From assembly GCA_951802425.1 (NCBI GenBank), contig OX637801.1, positions 2,232,001-2,296,000 of the forward strand: 64,000 nt of DNA, given 5' to 3'. The stretch comes from Clavaria fumosa (lineage: Eukaryota > Basidiomycota > Agaricomycetes > Agaricales > Clavariaceae). Position numbers and translations under genes: made by a program. Below, piece after piece: positions 1 through 11,074 of this stretch. A model generated the notes under the pieces. The model worked only from the letters and a program-made list of their open reading frames with translations. It did no database searches and was not told the DNA's origin. Every line of letters begins with the position of its first letter. Position 1 is the stretch's first letter.

Positions 1-24
1 ACCTCCGTGATACAATCTGCCCAG

Positions 25-743
25 CTGGTATCGCCCGCCAGAACTGCTCTTTGGATGCCGTTACTATAGTTCAGCCGCCGACGTCTGGTCCGTCGGCTGC
101 ATCTTCGCCGAGCTCATGCTACGCACACCGTACATGCCAGGCGAGAGCGATATGGGCCAGCTCAAGACGATCTTCCGCGCGCTCGGCACTCCCACAGAGG
201 AAGATTGGCCTGTACGCCTTTTCTCCTCCCCTATCGTGTCTTTGCCCTTAACGCATCCCCGGTTCCCGCCAACTCGTTCAATATATGCTCTCTCAGGGTC
301 ACACCTCACTGCCAGACTACGTCCCCGTCGGCCAGTTTCCCAAACCGCCCCTCCGCGAGCTGTTCACAGCCGCGACCGCAGATGCTCTGAACCTCTTGGT
401 CCGATGCCTCACATATGAGCCCAAGCGACGAACCAGCGCCCGCGAGGTCAGTGTCACATTTCTTCTCTAGACCGGATACCCCGCCGACCCTACGCTTGCG
501 TTGCACGAACAGGCGCTGCATCACCCCTACTTTTTCGCGCTGCCATACCCAACCCATCCGTTGAAGTTACCCAAGTGCACAAACGCACCTGGGTTGACAG
601 CGCCTTTAGAAGAGGTCGATGGCAACGTCAACGGCAAGTCCGAGGCCTCAAAACCCAACAGGCTGAAGAGGAAGTTGTCGCTGTCAGACGACGGCCTCGG
701 CGGCAGCCGACCCTTCGCGCGTCGCTTAGATTTTACTCGATGA
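25..743 (+). CDS. KIN28: CDK7/Kin28-type cyclin-dependent kinase, C-terminal part
   Basis: Catalytic subunit of the TFIIH/CAK kinase, which phosphorylates the RNA polymerase II C-terminal domain. The gene is cut by the left edge; bases 1-24 look like the 3' end of an intron (..TGCCCAG). Visible exons are 25-211, 297-446 and 513-743, with 85 and 66 nt introns. The protein begins in the activation segment ([10 protein letters not shown]), followed by [12 protein letters not shown], the CDK7-like [20 protein letters not shown] and [15 protein letters not shown], and ends the fold at [11 protein letters not shown] basic, serine-containing tail of about 45 residues follows. The [13 protein letters not shown] spacing favours CDK7 over CDK1 or CDK9. 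It converges on the nucleoporin gene, with 235 bp between stop codons. Confidence 0.88.
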
Positions 744-978
744 TCAGTTTATTCATTGCTGCTGTCAGTCTGTCTGTAGCCCATCCATTTCATTCAGAGG
801 ATTCTATCTCCCACACTCATGCATACAACAACTTCTCTTCAATTGAGAAGTGTATATATGCGTGTAAATAAGACGTTCCTTTTTCCTCTCGTATGAAGGA
901 AGAAAGTTGCAACATGAGAGAAGAGTATGGCCCAAGACCGAAAACATTCAACCATTTATTATCAGAAACCATTCCGGC

Positions 979-3900
979 CTATGTGGACACGCCCATCGAT
1001 GGCGGCCGAGCAGCCTCACATATCGTGCACTTCTCCTCAGCAGAAGCCGGGTTCGTCAGTCCACACGTCCCACACGTCCAGGTGCCCCCAGCCAGCTTCG
1101 GCGGGGGCTTCATACCCGCGGCCGCCCAGTCAAACCCCGCTGGGGCGCTATCGGCGCCTTGCGACTTTCCAGGAGTTGGGGTCGGGGTCGACGTCGACGT
1201 CGAGAACAGCAAATCGTAGTTCGGCAGCTCGTCCAGGCATTTTTGCATTGCAGCGCTTTGAGCCTTTGCGTGCGACTCGATCGGAGGAAATTCGCTGATC
1301 GTGAAAGAGTACACAGGAAGAGAGTGAAGGCCCCTCTTGAGGGCCTCAGCCTTGGGATCCTGTATCCGCCACAACTGAGCCTGCTTGGTGCTTTCAGGAA
1401 TAGCGGTTGGGGGAAAAGCAATAAGTGCTGCTGGCGCAGAGACGGGAGGTGGCGTGATTGTAGCGGGAGGCATAAAGCTGACAGTAACAGGAGTAGGAGC
1501 GGGGGCAGGAGTAGGCGGGGGAATGACGACGTTGGTAGTTGGAGGAGCGACGGAAGGAACAGGCAGGGCAGCGCTGGGAGGAGGGGAAGCAGCCACAGCT
1601 GGAAACGAGAAAGGGGCGACGGCAGGAATGACAGCAGGAGCGGCGACAGCGTCGACAGGGGGAGGCGTAGCATCTACATCGAGTGGAGTAGCAGTAGAAT
1701 TAGCAAGCGGGATCGTAGCAGGGGGGGGAGTAACGGCATCAGATGTGGAAGTGGCGTCGGCTTCAAGCAGAGGAGTGGCAGGTACGGCCGGCGAAGACGG
1801 AGGCTTGTAGCTGAAACGCAGTTTGGAAGGCTCTTTGGGCGCTGAGGACTTGAGCCCAAAGGGCCCCCCAGACCCTCGACTTTGCGGCATGGCTGTCGGC
1901 TGGACAGATGAGCTGCCAATCGTCGACGACGCCTCTGAACTGGGAGTAAGGTCGTCCTCAGGTGATTCGGCGCCTTCAGCGGTCCGTGTATGGGCGCCTG
2001 TTTTCGTGGTGCTGGTTATTGGCTCAAGAGCCGCAGAGCTTTGTATGACCGGTAACAAAGATGGTGTGCTTTGGGTTACGCCATTAGAGGCGTGATTCTT
2101 CTCATTGACCGATACAACAGTGCCGTTGACAGCGGATGAGCCACTGTCAACTGTATCTGTAGAAGGTGCGATAGGACCCTGCCTTTGCTTCTTCGCGGCT
2201 CGCCGAGGTTCTTCAATAATCTCTTCAACAGTGCTTGAAGACTTCGTCCGAGTTCCATGAATAACAGCATCCCGTGCTTTCTGTCCAGCACCGGTTCGGG
2301 AATCGTTCTCCGTTTCGGTCCGAGGTGCCGCTAGGTTGGAGGGCGGGCGCGAACGTTTGCTTCCCTGTAGGAATCGATGAGGATATGATGTATATGAATA
2401 GAAATTACACACCTTTGGGACAGTAGCTTCAATGATGGTTTGCGTTGAAAGCTTAGGTCCCGCCGCCTCTTCCTCCTGGGGAGCAGGAGAACGTGTGCTA
2501 CGTCTTGTCGCCTTCTTCACAACGGGCATCTTGATAGGGATGGCAGTCTGGTAGGGATTCAGAATCGCATGTTCTTTCTTTGGGGGCGTCACGTCCTTAA
2601 TGAGAGAAGCCATAACATCCGCGGATCTCGTCGGTGCCGCTTTGGGTGGCACGACAGAGGAGGCCGTACCGGCAGGCGGGGAAGATTCGATATCTTCAGC
2701 ACTATCCGCCCACACCTGGCGCAAAGGCGAGGGCACTGCCGGAGCGGTGGGCGAGAAAGCGGACTTGCGAGCAGAGGGTGGTCCAATTACATCGGGCGAT
2801 GCATTGATGGTGAGCGATGGGGGGCGTGACGGTGTTTCTAGCTGCCCCTGATCTGGTTTTTGTATGAGAGACGAAGAAGACTCTGAATTTGTTGGTGCCG
2901 AGGGAGCAGGCGCAGAGACGGGAGGAGCCTGGGTGCTGGGCACCGCGCCGGTGAGTTGCTCCCCACCGACTCGTCTCTTCTTCGCGTCATTCGCGGGGGT
3001 GGTCGTGGGTGGGTCGAGCCTAATACGATTTGAACCAGGCGTGTGTCCGAAAGCGGGAGAGCGATATCGGGTGCGGTTTCGAGCGCTCCTTGGTCCGTCG
3101 AATTTGTAGGGCCCATTTGGGTTGGCTATGAGTTTACGGGCTAGGTCATTGAATGAGGCTGGAGATATGGCGCGGCTCGAATTAGGGTTTGGGGTGAAGC
3201 GGAATTGGCCCGTTCTGACATCCTCCTCTGGAAGATTGAATTATCAGGTCTTGAGTATTGCGGTTAAGGACGGTTAATGTACCCTGTGCTTGGCGAATGC
3301 AGGCAAGCATTCCTGCGCGCTCCATCTCATTGATAGGCTGACCCTGCTTCAGTTCCAAAAACGCGGCAACTTTGGCAATTTGATCTGAAGCCGAAAAAGA
3401 CGACGAATGTTCGGGCATATCATCCATTGATAGCTCTTCTTCGGGGAGATCCTGCGGTGCATTCTGCGATGCATTCGGTGCATTCGGTGCATTAGAGGAG
3501 CTAGCCATAGCACTCTCATAGGCCTGCACAAGAGGACTTATCAAATATTCTGCGTCTAGCCAAACGTAGCAGACTTACCTCGCGTATTCTCACAGTTGGT
3601 GCATAAGGAATGATCGGGCGGCGGTAATCCGGCATATGGGTGACTGGCATATAAGGAACCGGAAGACCAGTGGCCGGAAAAATGTTGGCTGCCAGTGGAC
3701 GAGTGGGAGGAGGGTGAGTGGCAGCTGTAGGGGTGTGAGCAGGCTCCCTGTCGTCACCTCCTTCTGCTGCTTCCCATACCCTGGGTTCGAGAGTGGGTTG
3801 CGACTGCAGTTTTGGCTCCAGTGAAACGCTAGGATCTCCGTCTGAGGAGATCTCTGGAGACGGGTGCCTTTCACTGGGATTATTTGGATTTAACCAGCCA

Positions 3901-4069
3901 AAAAGGCCACCTAGCCATGACTGAAGACGCAGGGGACACTAAGTGAAGGCGATGGGACATCAACGAGCGCGCGACGCACCGATGACTTCGTGTCTTGTTT
4001 CGGCCTCGCATACGGGGACGAACGTTCCTTGCGTTGCGCAGGTCGCAGCACCATTCGACGCACACTCAT
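979..4069 (-). CDS. Nup153/Nup1-like nuclear basket nucleoporin with RanBP2 zinc finger
   Basis: Predicted 957-residue nucleoporin. Exons run 4069-3980, 3920-3579, 3523-3283, 3227-2413 and 2364-979; introns are 59, 55, 55 and 48 nt and the total is 958 codons. The start ATG (4069) opens a basic N-terminus (MSVRRMVLRPAQRKE). Just after exon 1 comes an amphipathic segment, SWLGGLFGWL, like the membrane-binding helices of Nup1, Nup60 and Nup153. The middle is long, Ser/Pro/Ala/Thr-rich and disordered. The C-terminus has one RanBP2-type zinc finger (WTCGTCG..N..CTIC). FG repeats are nearly absent (one GPFG). The 48-nt last intron is in frame and stop-free, so retention would add 16 residues. The family assignment rests on architecture, since sequence conservation in this group is low. 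Confidence 0.68.
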
Positions 4070-4252
4070 CGTCGTCGGGAGTGTCGAGTACAGAGCGGGG
4101 GGGGGGGCGAATGAGTGGCTCGTTGAACAACGCGTTGCAGCGAAGCAGGGTTGATTTCAATCTCCGACTGGATCTGCTTCCTAATTCGGGCAACGCTTTG
4201 GTCGGAGTTTCAAAACGCAACCTTACCGCGGCTTTGCCCCTTAGCCCAGTCA

Positions 4253-4994
4253 ATGCAGCACAGGACTTTCTCGACGCCTTACCCGCTCATCGACGCCGAC
4301 CCGCACTTTTCGCGTGTAGTTCGGTATTTTAGACCGTCTGACTATGTTGTCTGGGGTGCAGGCACCGCCGGCTTTCCCACTGCGCTCTTCTTGTGGGGTA
4401 AATGCTATACTTGCTCTCTTGTATTGGGAAATATTGACCCCAAAGGATTATATGTAGAGTTCGTAGATAAGACCCGAGTGCCCATGCGGACGGTTTACAA
4501 GGTCGGCGGTGTCTTGGGCTTCTTCGGCGGGTTCTTGCTGGCATACCAGCGCTCGACGAGTACGTGCATCCCGATTTCTAGTCGGCCGGCAGCGCACAAA
4601 TTGTGAACCAGAACGCTTCTGGGGCTGGAGTGAAAACAAGCGCGAGGAAGAACGCGACCTTGCCGAGCTCACTCGACTTGCGCGGGAGGGCAAGCCTCTC
4701 TATGGCCACTCAGACCAGCCCCTCAACATCCAAGGTATCGCACATAGGAACTCCGTCTGGTCCGCGCTCAAATTTCGTGCGTACAAGTTATTGGATACTT
4801 TTGTTCGGCATTGTATTCTGAGGGACTGACTCGCCCATAGATGCCATTCCCATGTATGTCATCTATTGATACTAGATACTAGGCTGCCGGTTGTCTCACA
4901 TCGAACAAGGTTCAACTTCGTGAATCACCCATGGCACGGTACCGATCCTGCAAAATACGGAGTTGGCCAAACGACTGACGAACCCCTGGAATGA
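4253..4994 (+). CDS. NADH:ubiquinone oxidoreductase 21 kDa subunit (NUXM/NUO-21 type)
   Basis: Accessory subunit of mitochondrial respiratory complex I, inner membrane. Exons 4253-4397, 4458-4559, 4612-4776, 4841-4853 and 4910-4994 give 169 residues. The start at 4253 gives MQHRTFSTPYPLIDADPHFS, and the family-typical PYPLID, YFRPSDY and AGFPTALFLW follow. A glycine-rich membrane segment (VGGVLGFFGGFLLAY) precedes a charged region (RFWGWSENKREEERD) and ends at NFVNHPWHGTDPAKYG. Exon 4 is a 13-nt microexon. The gene is divergent from the nucleoporin gene, with only 183 bp between start codons, so they may share a promoter. Confidence 0.9.
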
Positions 4995-5151
4995 GTTTTC
5001 TTCATTAGTGTGGGACTATGCTATCGGTATCAGACAGCCCTTGTGCTGGATCTCCCGCCATCCCTCGAAGTGCAGGCTTTATGGAGATTTTATTGAATTG
5101 ATAGAAGAGATCGAAGTTTCCGTCAGGACGACTGCAAACATGGAGGGCCGC

Positions 5152-6762
5152 CTAGATAGCGTATACTTTCTCATGGATACCCGTGAGGCCAATCGAAATG
5201 CTACTATCTAACCCTGCCTCGTTCCCATATACACTCCCAGGCCGCGGCTTGTCTGTCTCGTTGATCTTTGCAATCATCGGCAAATTTGCCCCCGAGCCAA
5301 GATTCAGCAAGTCAATGATGTCTTCAAGAGCCTGAAGCCTGGCCTCAGACGTGGTGTCTTGCATTGACGACTTCGAAAGACTATGCAAATGTGGGAGGAG
5401 AGAGGGATGAATGTTAGATCTCCGTCGATGGGCGGCGAGGCATGGATCCCGCATCCGAGTGTCGGGATCGGTCAGTTTTGCCGAAGGATGGAGAGTGGCC
5501 ACTCTTGGAATATGAGTACTCTGAGCACAAGACGTCTCTGTGCTAGCAAGTACTGAAGCCTCTGAGTTGATGGTCGCTGATATTGAGTCCTTTCTCGGGG
5601 TTTGTGGTAAGCTCGGAGGAGCAAGCTTGATTGCCAGACTTGAACTAGGAAGTGCACCTGCGTGGGGCTGAGCAACACTGTAGCTGCAGGTGGATACGTC
5701 GTAGACGGTCGTAAGCTGTTCAGGGCATACGTTCTTATGCTCTCTTTCCAGCCTCTGTTGGGCTTCTGGTCCCGTCTGTGCGGAGTGGCTCTGGTACACG
5801 GCGAGGTCGTACATGTCGGGGATCGAGATAACATCCGACAATATGTGAGCAGCGTAGAACGACTCCTGAGCTTTAGCGGCGAAAGGGTCGCGTCGCATGT
5901 CGATCTCTCGTAGCAAGGCTTGTTCGTACCCCTCTGGAGAGGTCGGACATGGGCTTGCGGAAGGGAAGTGCTCTTTAGAGCCCAACAAGGAGGAAGATAT
6001 CCTCTGAGATAGCGAAAGTTCGCGCGTACGAAGAGGAGCACCCTTGAAGCCGCGACGCTTACCGAGCCCAGCCATGACAGTATCCCCCGGGTCTGAATTC
6101 CATTGCTTAGTATTGAAGCAGATGAGTGAAGGACGGGGCGAAGGCGTCGTCGGGAGGGAGCTGATCGCGTCGGACGAGGTCGAGTAAATAGACAGACTAG
6201 AAGAGATGGACGGCGAACTTGGCAGCACGTAAGAGGCAGGAATGATAACCGAGATTTCAACCGCTTGTGTTTCTGGGGCAAGACCTTGACCTTGACCTGG
6301 GTCAGTCTGCTGCGCAGAGTTAATGTCCAAAACTCCATCGCGCGAGGTCAAGTCATTGGGATATTGAGATAATCGATCTATCTTGAAAGTTGTGCTGCGA
6401 TTGCCGTCTACTTGACTGGCTGCGGACTCGTAAGAGCGATCTGGCGTGCACTGGGACTTGCAGCCTGGGCCTGGCGGGTCATTTGAATGAAAGAACAGAG
6501 TCGGATATGGTTTGAGAGCTTCCCCGCCGGCAGTCCTAGACATGGGGAAGCTCCTGCGGGGTTCATCGTTGGCACGAGATGCGTCTCTGACCAAGGCATG
6601 GTTCTGGATGACGGTCGTGTCGGCTCGACGAGGAGAGAAAGCGATGGGAAGTTCTGGACATGCAGGACTGCGTTTGGAAGGAGCGAGAAGGAATGTGAAG
6701 GGGAAAAGAACGAGTTGAATGAGAAAAGATAGGCAAGCTGATAGAATCTGCGAAAGGTTCAT
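5152..6762 (-). CDS. orphan Ser/Pro-rich protein with N-terminal hydrophobic segment
   Basis: I do not recognise this protein. It reads as one uninterrupted exon of 536 residues from the ATG at 6762. The reading frame extends 15 codons further upstream but has no ATG there. Residues 2-24 form a hydrophobic segment (QILSACLSFLIQLVLFPFTF), which could be a signal anchor. The rest is low-complexity Ser/Pro/Thr-rich sequence with no clear domain. A central stretch with more charge (EGYEQALLREIDMRRDPFAAKAQ, split in my reading around residue 310) and a C-terminal leucine-rich patch (LQALEDIIDLLNLG) may be helical. It lies between the complex I gene and the PAK kinase gene and diverges from the latter. 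Confidence 0.55.
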   Translation of the reverse strand: MNLSQILSACLSFLIQLVLFPFTFLLAPSKRSPACPELPIAFSPRRADTTVIQNHALVRDASRANDEPRRSFPMSRTAGGEALKPYPTLFFHSNDPPGPGCKSQCTPDRSYESAASQVDGNRSTTFKIDRLSQYPNDLTSRDGVLDINSAQQTDPGQGQGLAPETQAVEISVIIPASYVLPSSPSISSSLSIYSTSSDAISSLPTTPSPRPSLICFNTKQWNSDPGDTVMAGLGKRRGFKGAPLRTRELSLSQRISSSLLGSKEHFPSASPCPTSPEGYEQALLREIDMRRDPFAAKAQESFYAAHILSDVISIPDMYDLAVYQSHSAQTGPEAQQRLEREHKNVCPEQLTTVYDVSTCSYSVAQPHAGALPSSSLAIKLAPPSLPQTPRKDSISATINSEASVLASTETSCAQSTHIPRVATLHPSAKLTDPDTRMRDPCLAAHRRRSNIHPSLLPHLHSLSKSSMQDTTSEARLQALEDIIDLLNLGSGANLPMIAKINETDKPRPGSVYGNEAGLDSSISIGLTGIHEKVYAI

Positions 6763-7327
6763 GTTCCTAGGCGCATAAGGGGAGGAGAGACTTGAAAAGT
6801 CGGACAAATTATGTGATCCATCCAGTACCTGTTAGCCGAGAGATCTGGGCTGACAGCAGTGCTTCAGGCCGAGCCTCTTCCGAGTACAGACACAAAGCAC
6901 GAGAACGGTACAAAGTAATTCATGAGACCTAAAATATAGTTCTTCCAGAGGAGAGCGAGCGCAACTATAACCGAGTTACATTGTACGGTTCGAGTCGCTG
7001 AGTGTGATATGCGCGCCTAGACCGTTTCAAAAGGAGCCAGCGCCGGTGAGGTCGAGCCCAAGCAGTGCAGCGAGCAGTGTTACAGTGCCCATAGAATGTA
7101 CTGTCATCATCCAGTTAACATGATGGCCAATTTACACTGAGATGGTCTGTGTTTCCATAAGTTCATATCTTTTACACACCTGTCATTCACATACCTAGAG
7201 ATAGACACATACACTGTAGCAAATGTAGAGTATCAAGTGGAGCAAACCTGCATGGTGATTGATTATGTTATCGGATGGCAACCACTGCAACCATACAGTA
7301 CCGTTGTCCAGTCCAAGTCAAGTCCCA
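6763..7327. other. intergenic region between orphan gene and PAK kinase
   Basis: No convincing coding sequence. It is the shared upstream region of two divergent genes. An in-frame ATG at 7265 could extend the PAK kinase by 21 residues. Confidence 0.5.
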
Positions 7328-10306
7328 ATGGCTTCTGCCCCTTCCCCTAACCATTTCAATCGTCGTCTTTCTAAACTCATCACCGTCGAATACCACAGAC
7401 CTTCAACAAAAGACATTCAAGCCTATTCAGACTTACTCGAAAAAGAGTCAAATTTCACCGCAAATCAACTGGACAACTTTAACCCAATCCCCTTCCTCCC
7501 CACTAGGGACCCGCCCCCGCCACCACCACAGCACCGTATCAAACAAGGACAGCCTTCTTCGCGCAACACTTCGTTGCTGCAGAAACAGCGCTCAAACCGT
7601 ATACTCGACCCGGATCCCTTTGCCGCCCGTCCATCCACAGCGTCGTCGGTAACGACCAGCGCATCACACTCGAACAGGTTCGACTCACCCATGGCCGCCC
7701 CCGTGGCATCCCCGCGCCGCCCCTCCCGCGTCAACACCGCCACGCTCGACATCCACGACATCGACGATGATATAAACAACGTTTATCCTCATCGCGGCAA
7801 TAGCCTCCATCACAGCAACCACAGCAACCACCACGTGGCCCCCCGCCGCCCGTCTACCCCGCCTACCCCGTCAACAATGACGACCTCTGAAACCCTCTAT
7901 TACCCTGATTACGCGGACACCGCGTTCGACACCCCGCTCTCGCGCGTCGAGCCGCCCATCCCTACCAACACAATCGTTGCCAGCCCTAGCACCATCGTCT
8001 CTTCCCCCATCACCTCTCCGAACCCCAACCACACAATCAATAACCCCCCCAGCGCGCCTATCGGACCCCCTGGCGGGTCGCGCTCACGTAGCGGGACCGT
8101 CACTGCCTCAAAACCTTCCTCGTCTACCCCCAAGAAAGGCGGCGTTCTGGGTTTCATGTCCGACCTTCTCGCGGGCCCCAAGCGCCCAGAGATAAGTACG
8201 CCCTATGATCCAGTGCATCTCACGCACGTTGGGTTCAACTCGAGCACGGGTGAATTCACTGGCCTACCGAAGCAGTGGCAGCAGCTCCTCCAGGAGAGTG
8301 GCATTTCCCGCTCGGACCAGGAGCGCCACCCCCAGGCGGTCATGGATATCGTCAAGTTTTACCAGGAAGGAGGCGCCCACGCCGCCGAGGACGTATGGGC
8401 GAAGATGGGCGCCGTCGCGCCGGACGTGGCGGTTAATGCCAACCCTAATAATACCTATGAGGATGGGTACCAGAAGCCAGTGAGTTCGCTGTCGCTGTCC
8501 TCTCTCGTTATCCCTCAATCTCTCCGTAGCGTGCGCCCCCCCCTCCGCCCGCCCAAACAACTCGCCATCCGTCCCAAGCGTCCTTCGCCTCCACCGCAAC
8601 AGTGGTGTCCAGCACAGCGACGTACCGCGCTGCCCCAGGGACGCCTGGTGCCCAAACGCCCAGCATTAGTACCACGCGTAGCGTCGGCACGGCCAGCAGC
8701 CTCAGCACCGTCGACAGCAGCACCTCGACGCTCTTGGACCGCTCGACCTCGCAGCGCGCGCCGCCCCGCGCCCCTAAGGCTGGTGGGGATCAGTTGCTGG
8801 CACGGTCCAACACGACCAAGGATCGGAGGTCGCCTGCTGCGGCCGCGGCCAGCGCGACGAGTGGGACGAGCACCACTGGGACGGGCACCAGCGCCTCGAC
8901 GCAAGCTTATTATCAGACGGGGGCGTTTTCGTCTGCGAGTGCCGCGGCGGCCAAACCTACGAGGAGCTCGCCTGATGGCACGGCCTCTAAGTCAGCGGGC
9001 GCTGCTGGCAAGGATAGGGATAGGGACCGCGACCGCGACCGCGAACGGGATCGGGACCCTCGCTCGACCGCGGTGCAGAACCAGACACCCAGTCCCGCCA
9101 CTGCCAGTCTAGCGAAAGTCGCAGCGGCGGGTGGGGTGGCGACGCCGCGCAGACGGAAGAAAGAGGACGCGAAAGAGGACGTGATCAAGCGTTTGCAGCA
9201 GATCTGTACGGACGCGGACCCGACGAGGCTGTATCGGAATTTGACCAAAATTGGACAGGGGTGGGTCACACTCTCTTTCATGTTTGGTGCTAGCTGACGG
9301 GTGATGCGATGTAGGGCCTCGGGCGGAGTGTACACGGCATACCAAGTCGGAACGAACCTCTGCGTGGCGATCAAGCAGATGGACCTCGAGAAGCAGCCGA
9401 AGAAGGACTTAATCATCAACGAGATCCTCGTAATGCGTGCATCCCGGCATCCGAACATTGTCAACTACATCGACTCGTTCCTGCACAGGAACGACCTGTG
9501 GGTTGTGATGGAGTACATGGAGGGTGGGAGCCTCACGGACGTCGTCACGGCAAATTTGATGACAGAGGGACAAATTGCCGCGGTGTCGAGGGAAACGTGC
9601 CAGGGCCTTGAGCATCTCCATCGGCACCAGGTTATTCACAGGGATATTAAGAGCGATAATGTGTTGCTGAGCTTGAACGGGGATATCAAACTGAGTGGGT
9701 GGTATTTTTCTGCTGCATCGTTGGTTTACTCATTGATTTTGTAAAGCTGATTTTGGGTTCTGCGCGCAAATATCGGAGGCGAACTCTAAGCGCACGACGA
9801 TGGTTGGTACGCCTTACTGGATGGCGCCTGAGGTGGTCACCCGCAAGGAGTACGGACCCAAGGTGGACATCTGGTCTTTGGGCATCATGGCCATCGGTAA
9901 GATCCTACAACAGCACGCCCGTCCCTCAATTGCGTCATTTCTGGTTCCTTACCACATGTCCTCGACAGAGATGATCGAAGGGGAGCCGCCGTACCTGAAT
10001 CAGAACCCGCTCAAGGCGCTGTACCTGATCGCGACGAACGGGACGCCGACCCTCGCGAACCCGGAGATGCTCTCGCCCGTGTTCACGGACTACCTCGCGA
10101 AGACGCTCGAGGTGGATGTGGAGAAGCGCCCGACCGCGACGCAGCTGCTGCAAGTGGGTTGGCGGCGCTCGACCATTCATTTGTTTCTGCTGATGTGCTG
10201 ATGATGGTGATGATGATTGTAGCATCCGTTCTTCAAGGCGTCGGAGCCGCTAAGGACGCTCGCGCCCCTGATTAGATCTGCGCGCAACGCAAGTAAGAAC
10301 AAGTGA
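7328..10306 (+). CDS. STE20: STE20-type p21-activated protein kinase (PAK)
   Basis: Serine/threonine kinase activated by Cdc42/Rac, acting in polarity and MAP kinase signalling. Exons 7328-8479, 8530-9260, 9315-9694, 9747-9896, 9969-10153 and 10223-10306 give 893 residues. A disordered N-terminus precedes a CRIB/p21-binding domain ([16 protein letters not shown], about residue 290). Next comes a low-complexity linker with a DRDRDRER run, then the kinase domain: GQGASGGVY loop, VAIKQM lysine, HRDIKSDN catalytic loop, DFGFCAQ, and the PAK signature [12 protein letters not shown]. No PH domain is visible, which argues for Ste20 rather than Cla4. The C-terminus is short (SARNASKNK); an alternative intron from 10293 could change the last residues. 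The start at 7328 was preferred over 7265 on context. Confidence 0.88.
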
Positions 10307-11074
10307 TACCCAAAGGTCCGTCCTTCGTTTTTTTTCCTCTTAGTCCCCCGAGCGCACTGACAGCTTGTCTCGCAGGAAGTGCTCAAGTAGCCAAAAAGCA
10401 GAGTCGGACGGGGGGGCTATTGCCGAATGCCCAGCGCATGCAAGCGTACATTTCTTTTTTCTTTTTTCCCCCCTTTCTTTGTGTGCGTATGTGCGCTCCT
10501 TGTCGTTCTTCCCCCCCATCGTCGGGTTGCGTACGATTACCGATTTGTAACCTCTTTTTTCTCTTGCCTTTCTCGTACACGCACACATACCTTTTCCTTT
10601 CCGTTACTGCTGCTGCTGCTGCTGCTGCTGCCTGCTTCCACTCTCCAAAACCCCCGCCACACACCAATCCATTGGCTCCATTGGCACGGCAACATCCTCT
10701 TGTTCCGTGCTTCTCATCTCAAATTTCGTCGTTTATCTAGAAGAAAAGAAAAAATATCGAGTTTCCCTCTCCTGGATTGTCGTGGGAGGTTGGCATGACG
10801 ATCCTTTACGATCTTTTTTTTTTTGTCTTTTACTGCCTCCAGTTTTCTTGTTTCTCCCGCGCAATCCTCACCATAAAATCCACACAAATATACAGCTGAA
10901 TTGTTCTCATTTAGCAGTGAATGTATGATACAATGTGATTTTCCTTTATGATATTCAATAGAGTGTGTTCAGTCAAAGCAAAGCAAAAGCAGAGCAACTC
11001 ATAGCCTAAGATCGTAGTGGGAGACGCTAAAACGTTCGTATATTACTGGAACACATTCACATTCGCAAGCCGTT
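10307..11074. other. convergent intergenic region, pyrimidine-rich
   Basis: Lies between the 3' ends of the PAK kinase and TEL1. It is T/C-rich on the + strand with poly-T runs and includes an eight-unit CTG microsatellite. Frames open across it, but they are low complexity and show no recognisable domain. Probably 3' UTR of both genes. Confidence 0.55.
10607..10630 (+). repeat. (CTG)8 microsatellite
   Basis: Eight uninterrupted CTG units in the region downstream of the PAK kinase gene, outside any supported coding exon. Confidence 0.9.

Noticed and set aside
1385..1810. Gly/Ala-rich open frame on the + strand
   Set aside because: Antisense shadow of the low-complexity nucleoporin exon.
6985..7000. 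B-box-like GGTTCGAGTC
   Set aside because: No A-box or cloverleaf upstream.
7328..10306. CLA4 rather than STE20
   Set aside because: No PH domain could be found before the CRIB domain.
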